From: Paraneptunicella aestuarii
Lineage (GTDB): Bacteria; Pseudomonadota; Gammaproteobacteria; Enterobacterales; Alteromonadaceae
Length of the DNA stretch: 64,000 nt
NCBI RefSeq assembly: GCF_019900845.1
Contig: NZ_CP074570.1
Coordinates: 4,154,001 to 4,218,000, forward strand
Direction of reading: 5' to 3'
Within the stretch, counting starts at the first letter, position 1. Every line of letters starts with the position of its first letter. This document shows, piece by piece, positions 34,054 to 41,095 of the stretch. The position numbers and the translations under genes were made by a program. The notes below the pieces were generated by a model. That model saw only the letters and a program-made list of their open reading frames with translations. It had not been told where the DNA came from and did not search any database.

Positions 34054-34606
34054 ACCCCATCCAGGATTTAATTAATTGCTTGGCGCGGTGAAACTGCGCC
34101 TTACTGGAGCCCACGGCAATATTCATCATGTCGGCAATCTCTTCATGGCGATATCCTTCCAGTGCATGTAACACAAATACTATGCGGGCTCGCTCTGGTA
34201 ATCGGGAAACGTACTGTTCTAAATCCACCTCATCACAAGAGCCTTGTTCGGGGCTCATGTCAGCTTCACTGTCTTCCAGATTAAACAAATTCTGCCAAAA
34301 GCTCTTTTGTGAACGTAAATATGAAATGGTCACATTCGAGGCCACACTGTGCAGCCAGGTTTTAAATTGGCTCTCACCTCGGTAATTCCCCAATTTTTTC
34401 CACACCTGGATAAACACTTCCTGTGTAGCTTCTTCCGCCATAGCTTGCTGCCCGGTTAGCCTCAAGCACAACGCATAAACCCTACCCACATGCATTTTAT
34501 AAAGCTCATGGAAAGCCTTGCGATCACCTTGCCTACTTGCCTCAATCAAATGATTAATCTGTGGCAACGGCACGATATTGTCGTGGGATGTTTTTGCTAC
34601 TGCCAA
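34034..34606 (-). CDS. ECF-family RNA polymerase sigma factor
   Basis: This ~190-residue protein has region 2 (FHELYKMHVGRVYALCLRLTG, MAEEATQEVFIQVWKKLGNYRG, FKTWLHSVASNVTIS) and region 4 (LPERARIVFVLHALEGYRHEEIADMMNIAVGSSKAQFHRAKQLI). It has no region 1 or 3. The frame opens with TTG at 34606; a later GTG is possible. It likely directs transcription of its own operon and envelope genes and is held by the downstream membrane protein. Confidence 0.9.
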   Translation of the reverse strand: MAVAKTSHDNIVPLPQINHLIEASRQGDRKAFHELYKMHVGRVYALCLRLTGQQAMAEEATQEVFIQVWKKLGNYRGESQFKTWLHSVASNVTISYLRSQKSFWQNLFNLEDSEADMSPEQGSCDEVDLEQYVSRLPERARIVFVLHALEGYRHEEIADMMNIAVGSSKAQFHRAKQLIKSWMGYADEEV

Positions 34607-34728
34607 ACCAATGTTCCGATGTTTATGTTATTCGCCAATACACAATGGGATTTAATATTTGAAAGGTTAGTCGCCAATCAATTCAGAAAGGTTTAAATGA
34701 AAAATAAAAAAATAATGGCCTAAAACGA

Positions 34729-34762
34729 AAAAAGCACCAACTCTTACGAGTTGATGCTTTTT
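34729..34762. terminator. Bidirectional terminator after rplI
   Basis: The stem AGCA-c-CAACTC / GAGTTG-a-TGCT has one mismatch and a 4-base loop (TTAC). It is flanked by A-rich and T-rich runs, giving a terminator in both directions. It ends the ribosomal operon. Confidence 0.85.
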
Positions 34763-34783
34763 GAAATCCGAAGTAAAAAGCAA

Positions 34784-35236
34784 TTAAGCTTCTTTGATCA
34801 CAACCACTTTGATTGGAGCAAATACTTCTGAATGTAATTGCAAGTCGATTTCGTACTCACCAACATCACGGATAGTACCGTGTGGCATACGCACTTCAGA
34901 CTTGGCAACCGCAACGCCAGCAGCTGTAACAGCTTCGGCGATATCGCGAGTACCAACAGAACCGAACAATTTGCCTTCGTCACCTGCTGGAGAAGCAATA
35001 GTTACTTCGCCCAGGCTAGCAATTTGCTCAGCTTTTGCTTTAGCGTTTGCCAATACATCAGCAATTTTCGCTTCAAGCTCTGCACGACGTTGCTCGAATT
35101 TTTCAACGTTATCTTTAGTTGCAGGAACAGCTTTACCTTGTGGGAACAAGAAGTTACGTGCGTAACCTGCTTTAACTGTTACTGTGTCGCCCAAACCGCC
35201 CAAGTTGGCAATTTTGTCTAGTAGAATGATATTCAT
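34784..35236 (-). CDS. rplI: 50S ribosomal protein L9
   Basis: This 150-residue protein is textbook L9: [30 protein letters not shown] at the start, a long connecting helix, and a C-terminal domain ending [19 protein letters not shown]. It binds 23S rRNA near L1. It is the last gene of the rpsF-rpsR-rplI operon. Confidence 0.98.
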   Translation of the reverse strand: MNIILLDKIANLGGLGDTVTVKAGYARNFLFPQGKAVPATKDNVEKFEQRRAELEAKIADVLANAKAKAEQIASLGEVTIASPAGDEGKLFGSVGTRDIAEAVTAAGVAVAKSEVRMPHGTIRDVGEYEIDLQLHSEVFAPIKVVVIKEA

Positions 35237-35267
35237 CTTGCTACCTCGTTAAATTCGCCAATGACGA

Positions 35268-35495
35268 TTACTTGTGAGAATCAGTATAAGGCAACAAAGC
35301 CAAGAAGCGAGCACGCTTGATAGCCGTTGACAACTGACGTTGATATTTAGCACTAGTACCAGTGATACGGCTAGGTACGATTTTGCCATTCTCAGTGACA
35401 TAGTTTTTCAACAAACCGATGTCTTTGTAATCGATCTCTTGCACGCCTTCAGCAGTGAAGCGGCAGAATTTACGACGTCTGAAATAGTTAGACAT
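35268..35495 (-). CDS. rpsR: 30S ribosomal protein S18
   Basis: This 75-residue protein is a canonical S18: [56 protein letters not shown]. It pairs with S6 on the 30S platform. No PriB gene lies between it and rpsF, where enterobacteria carry one. Confidence 0.98.
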   Translation of the reverse strand: MSNYFRRRKFCRFTAEGVQEIDYKDIGLLKNYVTENGKIVPSRITGTSAKYQRQLSTAIKRARFLALLPYTDSHK

Positions 35496-35519
35496 TTTTT
35501 ATTTCCTCTATCCTAATTC

Positions 35520-35909
35520 TTATGCTTCGTCAGATGCGGCTTCAAAAGACGCGTCATCTCGTTTAGCAGGTCTTTCACGATGCTCAGGCTTGTTATCATT
35601 AGCCATTGGTGATGGCTCAGTAACAGCATTTTTAGTACGCATAATCATGTTACGCAGCACTACATCGTTGAAACGGAAAGCAGTTTCCAGCTCATCGACC
35701 GCTTCAGAAGTAGCTTCTGCATTGATCAATACATAGTGAGCTTTGTGCAGCTTCTCGATAGGATAGGCTAGTTGACGACGGCCCCAATCTTCCAAACGGT
35801 GAATTTTGCCACCATCGGCAGTCAGGATACCTGTATATCTTTCGATCATACCAGGTACTTGTTCACTCTGATCAGGGTGAACCATAAATACGATTTCGTA
35901 ATGACGCAT
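35520..35909 (-). CDS. rpsF: 30S ribosomal protein S6
   Basis: This 129-residue protein is S6: [54 protein letters not shown]. An acidic, unstructured tail ([25 protein letters not shown], in part) follows. It is the first gene of the operon. Confidence 0.98.
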   Translation of the reverse strand: MRHYEIVFMVHPDQSEQVPGMIERYTGILTADGGKIHRLEDWGRRQLAYPIEKLHKAHYVLINAEATSEAVDELETAFRFNDVVLRNMIMRTKNAVTEPSPMANDNKPEHRERPAKRDDASFEAASDEA

Positions 35910-36000
35910 TGTAAGCTCCTTACGGTTAGTGCCTTGTATAGCTCAGCCACACTATGTGAAGGCAAGGAACGGTTGAATGTCGGCTGATTTAAGGGCGCGA

Positions 36001-36030
36001 AGTATACGTTAAGTTCTGCTTAAAACACAA
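36001..36030 (-). promoter_or_regulatory. rpsF: Promoter of the rpsF operon
   Basis: On the minus strand TTGTGT (36030-36025), an 18-base spacer and TATACT (36006-36001) form a good sigma-70 promoter about 90 bp before the rpsF start. Confidence 0.65.
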
Positions 36031-36126
36031 GCATTAATTCATCAACACCAAGCCTTGGGCATAAGCGTGGAACGTCACGGAATTCTTAAAGCTTCATATT
36101 ACGAATAGAGAATTACGAATAGAGAA

Positions 36127-37029
36127 CTAAAACATTGCCTGAACTTTGATGAAAAAATCCTGCCCCAACAAGATCATGACTCCTGCAACGGCAACACCTG
36201 ACCACAACAAAGCCCGTTTAGGTATAGATTCCCCCATCACTCGCGCCACGAGCAACGACAACAATACGCTGGTGGCGAAAAGCGTTTGTACTACTGCCGC
36301 AGGCGTATGAGCAAAAGACAGCATCTGCAAGTACATCGCCGCCAACGTGCCCACAAAACTTGCAGCCACCAGCAAACTCCAGGCTTGAGAAGGATTAGTA
36401 GTTACAGGCAGCCAGGGCTTCTTACGCCAAACCAGCAGCAACATAACTATCATCAAACCACCTACCAATCGAATCAATGAGGCATCGGCCGGTGTGGCTT
36501 CTCCAGCGGTTAAAATATCGCGACTGATCACAGCGCCAACCGATTGACAAACTGCTGCACCGCCAGCAAACCAATAACCCGATGGTTGAACCTGCTCATA
36601 TTGGCTCCGCTTGTTCTGCTTCACAATCATATCGACAGAAAACAGTACGACCGCAGCGCCTAACCATTGTTGCCAGGTTAACCATTCAGAAATCCACGCC
36701 ATTGCCAACAAGGCAGTAAACACTGGCGCAAAGGTTTCAGCGATCAATACCGATTGGCTATCGCCAATTCGTCGCAGTGCAGCAAAAAAGAAGGTATCAC
36801 CAATACCAATGCCAATAATGCCGCTTAATAGCAGCCAGAAGATTTGGTTTTGAGTTAACGACAAGGGAGCAGGATCTAACCAGCTAAATATCACTAATCC
36901 AATAATCGCCACCACGCCTTTCCATAAGTTCAACGACAACGCTGAAAAGTGACTCCCTAAAATCCTGAACATACGCGCTGCCACCGCCCAACACAGCGCT
37001 GTTAATAATGCGGCTACTTCTCCAATCAA
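36127..37029 (-). CDS. EamA/DMT-family transporter
   Basis: Ten transmembrane helices in two EamA halves: GEVAALLTALCWAVAARMF opens the first half and GYWFAGGAAVCQSVGAVISRD the second. Both halves have the GxGxGDTFFFAAL/ A.VVQTLFATSV type motifs. I place the start at TTG 37029 (SLIGEVAALL) after an AGG. The longer reading to GTG 37155 runs into a dispersed intergenic repeat and has no family-like sequence. It probably exports or imports a small metabolite. Confidence 0.8.
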   Translation of the reverse strand: MIGEVAALLTALCWAVAARMFRILGSHFSALSLNLWKGVVAIIGLVIFSWLDPAPLSLTQNQIFWLLLSGIIGIGIGDTFFFAALRRIGDSQSVLIAETFAPVFTALLAMAWISEWLTWQQWLGAAVVLFSVDMIVKQNKRSQYEQVQPSGYWFAGGAAVCQSVGAVISRDILTAGEATPADASLIRLVGGLMIVMLLLVWRKKPWLPVTTNPSQAWSLLVAASFVGTLAAMYLQMLSFAHTPAAVVQTLFATSVLLSLLVARVMGESIPKRALLWSGVAVAGVMILLGQDFFIKVQAMF

Positions 37030-37153
37030 GCTAACCTGAACCTTACTGCAAGATAAAAACGAAGCGGGATAATAGCAGGATGTTTCGAGGATAAAAATCA
37101 GGCTCTTATTCTTTGCTGAAATTTGATAAGAGCCCGTGTTTAACAAGTCAGCC

Positions 37154-37245
37154 ACAGAAATTTAATCGCAGACTCGCGCTCTCTTTATTTAAGAAAGAAA
37201 TCCATTGAAGCTCCACAGCCGCTTCCTTGCGGCTGAAGGTCTGCT
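37154..37245 (+). repeat. Dispersed intergenic repeat, copy A
   Basis: The ends ACAGAAATT..AA.CGCAGACTCGC and CCTTGCGGCTGARGG..CTGCT recur in inverted orientation at 50835-50890. Between the ends it holds an AGCCGC/GCGGCT hairpin. The core spacer differs in length. Confidence 0.6.
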
Positions 37246-37282
37246 AAAAACTTCGGTGCTGGCTATTTAGATGTAAAGCCTG

Positions 37283-39100
37283 TTATGCACCCACAACATG
37301 ATCAGAGGTAAAACGCCCATCCAACAGCTCACGCGTGCTTGCCACACTATGATAATGCTGCTGACACATGCGATTAGCCGTTTCCAGATACAACTCATCC
37401 ACCTGTTCTGGCGACATAAAACCATCACTAAACCCAGGCAAAACCGGGTCGATATGCAAACGCACCACATTAATAAAGTGCGCAATCAACTCCTTGATGT
37501 TTTCGGTTCCCACCGCAATACGCATGGTTGTCAGGTAAATACCTGCATCTCGTTGCTCAGCTTGCCCCATTTCAGAGTGTGACGTTAACGCTGGGCACAG
37601 AATAATGGTGTTGTTCTGACCAATGCTCACCTGATGGCTAAACGCCGGTTCCAACGCATCAAAGAAACGCACAAATGTATCGCGCTCTAATCCGGCCTTT
37701 TCCATATCAACGGTAAATAGCGCACAAGGCCAACCGTGGCGCATCAGCTTCTTACGGATATTGGCATTCGGATGACTATTAATACTATGGCAATGCACAT
37801 TCATCGCCGGATGCGAGAACAAGAACTCACTCAACACCTGAGTATTAATACTCTTGCTCAAAATACGTTGTTCAAGAGTTTTCATGCCCGTCAACACGTC
37901 AAAAGCTTTCTCTGAATCCAGAAACGCGCCTTTGATGTAATACACATCCCAGAACATGGTTTTGCTCCAGTCATAACCTTTTTCGCACTGGCCTTTGGCC
38001 TGGAACATACGCCAGGTTTCTGCGATCACCACACCCGCCGTTGTGGCACCACTACCGCAGATATCCTTGGTATAGCTGTGTACCACATAATCCGGACGCT
38101 CACGCTTATCGGAACGTTGCAGAGGCTGGTTCAAAACCGGCGTTGCCAAGGTAGAATCCAGCATCACCACATGGCCGTCTTTGTGCGCAACACGACAAAT
38201 TCCCGGCACATCCAAAACGTAACCATGCGGGTTACAAGGTGACTCAATGTACACATGCAGTTGCTTGTTTTGCAGACGCTTCTGATGCTTCAACTTCACT
38301 TCTTGCATAAATCTGGCAAATTCAGCTTCTTCATAGCCATCAAACCATTCAATTTGAATATCCAGACGGTTTTCACGAGCGAAGAAATCATGCAACAACT
38401 GATACACGCCGCCATAGACATTGCGCGACACAATCAACACATCGCCATGTCCAAGCACATTCGACAGCATGGCATCAATCGCCGCCATACCCGAGTTAAA
38501 GTTCCACGCCAAATAATCCGCAGCAAAAGGGCCCGCTTCCAACTCAACAATCGCGTTCGCCAGAGAAATATTGGTCGGGTTCAATAAACGGGAATAAATC
38601 TGGTGTGTGGCTTCTTTGCCCTGAAAAGCATCATCAACCCACTCGGTACAGGCATAGACATAAGTTGCAGTACGCACCACAACCGGTGTTGCAGAGAAAA
38701 GCGCCGTGACATTGTCAAATAAAGGATAGTGAGACTTTGACACCTGCGAACCGGTTTGCTGCTGCAAACTCTGGTAAGTGGCGCGAAACGGGTTTTGCAA
38801 GGTATCCAGCACCTTGGCGATTTGGAACGACAAGAATTTCTTGGCATTGAAATAGGCGATCTTGTCTTTGCGGTCTAACGTCGCTAACGTGCGGTTTGTC
38901 ACCTGCCACAAATTGCTGATATCCAACTGCGCCTGATACAAATGCATTGCTGCGTCATACAGGCTTTGACCATATTCACTGCTCTTATCAATACCGAAAT
39001 GCTGCAATTGTTCTGCTGCCAGCTCTGGAATAGAGTTCGCTTGTGTAGAGTTACGTTTGGGAGATAAAACTTTTGCTTGTTCTAATTGTTTGTCTTGCAT
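37283..39100 (-). CDS. PLP-dependent Cys/Met-metabolism-type enzyme (unusually long)
   Basis: ATG 39100 gives 605 residues. The catalytic core from ~130 resembles the cystathionine gamma-synthase/beta-lyase family: NPTNISLANAIVELEAG (~170) and YIESPCNPHGYVLDV (~288), with the PLP-binding Lys in VVHSYTKDICGSGATTAG at K345. A ~130-residue N-terminal helical extension is unusual; normal members have about 400 residues. The C-terminal part ends with TTMRIAVGTENIKELI, typical of the family. Likely a lyase or transferase for a sulfur amino acid; the exact reaction is unknown. Confidence 0.8.
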   Translation of the reverse strand: MQDKQLEQAKVLSPKRNSTQANSIPELAAEQLQHFGIDKSSEYGQSLYDAAMHLYQAQLDISNLWQVTNRTLATLDRKDKIAYFNAKKFLSFQIAKVLDTLQNPFRATYQSLQQQTGSQVSKSHYPLFDNVTALFSATPVVVRTATYVYACTEWVDDAFQGKEATHQIYSRLLNPTNISLANAIVELEAGPFAADYLAWNFNSGMAAIDAMLSNVLGHGDVLIVSRNVYGGVYQLLHDFFARENRLDIQIEWFDGYEEAEFARFMQEVKLKHQKRLQNKQLHVYIESPCNPHGYVLDVPGICRVAHKDGHVVMLDSTLATPVLNQPLQRSDKRERPDYVVHSYTKDICGSGATTAGVVIAETWRMFQAKGQCEKGYDWSKTMFWDVYYIKGAFLDSEKAFDVLTGMKTLEQRILSKSINTQVLSEFLFSHPAMNVHCHSINSHPNANIRKKLMRHGWPCALFTVDMEKAGLERDTFVRFFDALEPAFSHQVSIGQNNTIILCPALTSHSEMGQAEQRDAGIYLTTMRIAVGTENIKELIAHFINVVRLHIDPVLPGFSDGFMSPEQVDELYLETANRMCQQHYHSVASTRELLDGRFTSDHVVGA

Positions 39101-39390
39101 GGAAATACTACTTGTTGTGCAGCCAACAACGATATAGCAGAAGCCTAAACGTCTACTACCCGTCACTCAGCCTTATTACTAAAAGATCTTAATTATTAAC
39201 CTTTGTTTAACATCTCCCCAAGACACAGATGTGTTAAACCAGCGAGGCATCAGGAAACATATGTTTACTGGCTTTAATGACTGGCAATAATATTTCACGC
39301 ACATTTTCAGGATACATATTTGACCATAAATGAGTTTGTGTATTGCCCTTCAATAGAATAAATGAGAGTAATGAGGAAACCTGTCTCTGG

Positions 39391-39411
39391 ATGGCGGCTC
39401 AAGGCCGCCAT
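39391..39411. repeat. Hairpin repeat, copy 1 (ATGGCGGC-TCAAG-GCCGCCAT)
   Basis: An 8-bp perfect stem with loop TCAAG is bordered by CTGG and GACA. A second copy at 39687-39707 has the same borders and loop but a different stem with matching compensatory changes. Confidence 0.75.
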
Positions 39412-39439
39412 GACAGTGAATGATGTGAGAGATTTTGGA

Positions 39440-39461
39440 GATCCCGAAACAAGTTCGGGAT
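39440..39461. repeat. Inverted repeat of common proteobacterial type (ATCCCGAA...TTCGGGAT)
   Basis: ATCCCGAA and TTCGGGAT form a stem around a short AACAAG-like loop. The element resembles palindromic intergenic repeats seen across proteobacteria. Confidence 0.6.
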
Positions 39462-39549
39462 GACGCAGGTTGGCTCGGAACGACGCTGGTTGGCTCGGAA
39501 TGACGCTGGTTGGCTCGGGATGACGCAGGTTGGTTCGGAAAGACGCTGG
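39462..39549. repeat. 20-bp tandem repeats (about 4.4 copies)
   Basis: Units begin GACGC.GGTTGG.TCGG at 39462, 39482, 39502, 39522 and partial 39542, with few substitutions. Copy number may be variable. Confidence 0.8.
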
Positions 39550-39564
39550 TGCGCGCTTTCTCTG

Positions 39565-39602
39565 TCGTACCGGAAGGTCGTACCGGAAGGTCGTACCGGA
39601 AG
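39565..39602. repeat. 13-bp tandem repeats (about 3 copies)
   Basis: TCGTACCGGAAGG is repeated at 39565, 39578 and 39591 (last copy partial). Confidence 0.8.
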
Positions 39603-39686
39603 CGCGAAGCGCTGTCCGGTCTCCATCCTAAAGCAATCCACTGAGCGAAAGGATTTGCAAGTCGAATAGAACCAACAAAGCACTGG

Positions 39687-39707
39687 ATGGCGCATCAAGT
39701 GCGCCAT
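39687..39707. repeat. Hairpin repeat, copy 2 (ATGGCGCA-TCAAG-TGCGCCAT)
   Basis: It has the same frame as copy 1 (CTGG before, TCAAG loop, GACA after). Stem positions GC/GC of copy 1 are CA/TG here, keeping all pairs. Confidence 0.75.
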
Positions 39708-39818
39708 GACATAGAACTTACGACATTGAGAGCACGCCATAACAAAGAACACTCCAAGGTGAGAGTGCGCCATGGCGAAGAGCACACGAAAGCAAGTATG
39801 TACCTACGAGCTCTACCA

Positions 39819-40766
39819 CTAATTTTTACCAAATAAGAACATCAACGGCACATGTAACCTTGCATTCCAGCTTATTTCATCGTGCGCTGCACCTTTGAAT
39901 ACCTGAGTTGTCCAGTTAGCGTCAGAATAGCCTCGTTGCTGGATCACCTTGTCGGCCTGTTTCTGTAGCTCAGGGTAATACTGATCCAGCGTTTCTGTGC
40001 CCAAATCAAAATACAATCTATGGTTTGAGGGGTCGGGTAAATGCGCTGCCATATAGTCAAAAAAAGCTTGAGGAACTGGATTTGCTTTCCCTGAAACAGC
40101 ACTTGGTATTGCCCCCGGCCAATGAGTAGAAATACAGGCCGCCGCACCAAATACATCGGGATATTCACTAATCGCATACATAGAAATTAAACCGCCCATG
40201 CTGGAGCCCATAATCGCGGTATGTTTTGCATCAGTTTTTACCGAGAAGGTCTTGTCTATGTATGGCTTTAACTCCTGTACCAAAAACTTCAAATAATTGT
40301 CAGACTCGATACGACCCGCAAACATTTTGCTCCCGGGCACTCTCTCTATACTTAACACCTCTGTCTGTTGCGCAGCACTTAGAGCCTGAAAGGGTTTCTG
40401 CGGGAAATACTCATCCATGCGTTTGCCCTTGTCCCTAAAATCACCGTTCGTCACCCCAACAACAATAAAATCAGTCACTTTACCCGAAGCGATCAACTGC
40501 CCGGCGACTTCGTCCACTCCCCATTCCTGTTTATTCCAGGTGGTGCTTGCATCAAACAACATTTGCCCATCGTGCATGTATAAAACGGAGTAGGTCTTCT
40601 TGTTGCTGTAGCTGTCAGGCAACCAAACAAATACGTCCTTATCATCAACATACTTGGATGGAAATCTTTCAATCTGATGCAATGAGCCCGTAGAAACCAG
40701 CATCGCATGTGAGAAATGAAAAGTAAGTAATAACAAACTACAAACAACAATATTTAATAGATACAT
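39819..40766 (-). CDS. Secreted esterase (esterase D / Fes-like alpha/beta hydrolase)
   Basis: This 315-residue protein has a signal peptide (MYLLNIVVCSLLLLTFHFSHA). Alpha/beta-hydrolase motifs are YSVLYMHDGQMLFD, the nucleophile elbow IMGSSMGGLISMYA (Ser near 189), a distal acidic loop, and a terminal KGAAHDEISW (catalytic His). The family includes S-formylglutathione hydrolases and carbohydrate esterases. Next to the alpha-amylase it may deacylate polysaccharide, but this is inference. Confidence 0.85.
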   Translation of the reverse strand: MYLLNIVVCSLLLLTFHFSHAMLVSTGSLHQIERFPSKYVDDKDVFVWLPDSYSNKKTYSVLYMHDGQMLFDASTTWNKQEWGVDEVAGQLIASGKVTDFIVVGVTNGDFRDKGKRMDEYFPQKPFQALSAAQQTEVLSIERVPGSKMFAGRIESDNYLKFLVQELKPYIDKTFSVKTDAKHTAIMGSSMGGLISMYAISEYPDVFGAAACISTHWPGAIPSAVSGKANPVPQAFFDYMAAHLPDPSNHRLYFDLGTETLDQYYPELQKQADKVIQQRGYSDANWTTQVFKGAAHDEISWNARLHVPLMFLFGKN

Positions 40767-41095
40767 AGATATGAATAAGCATGGGAGATAAAGGATAAGA
40801 CGACTATAAAGGCAGGGTTAAAACAACACCAGACATCAAACAATGGATGCATACGAATTCATTGGATTAGAACAAGAGAGATTCGGCTTCCCTGCCAACT
40901 AGACACGTCCCCGGAGCAAATTCATTGCGGTATTTTTCTTGTAGACACTCATATGAAAACCGCATCAACAAGCTATAGCAGATAATCCCTATAAGGAAAG
41001 TTAGGGAGCCATTTTTATTAGCTTTTTATCCTTCTATTTAGCCCTTTTTATTATCGAAAGAATCAACCAGGTAACAGTTCAGAACCGCCTGCCAC
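40767..41095. other. 329-bp intergenic region between esterase and amylase
   Basis: No gene. The sequence ATGCATACG (40849-40857) also occurs inverted 5' of the amylase near 43920, but a shared operator is not demonstrated. Downstream of the amylase stop no strong terminator was seen. Confidence 0.4.

Larger units (their letters stand above)
39101..39818. other. 718-bp repeat-rich intergenic region
   Basis: No gene is supported. It holds two covarying hairpins, an inverted repeat (ATCCCGAA..TTCGGGAT), a 20-bp tandem array and a 13-bp tandem array, listed separately. It is a likely site of repeat accumulation. Confidence 0.7.

Noticed and set aside
34784..35909. A priB gene between rpsF and rpsR
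   Set aside because: The gap is only 24 bp, so no gene fits.
36127..37155. Longer form of the EamA transporter from GTG 37155
   Set aside because: The extra 42 residues come from a dispersed repeat and an AT-rich leader; homologous sequence begins at about 37029.
39462..39549. Possible CRISPR-like array
   Set aside because: The 20-bp units are directly adjacent, without spacers, so it is a simple tandem repeat.
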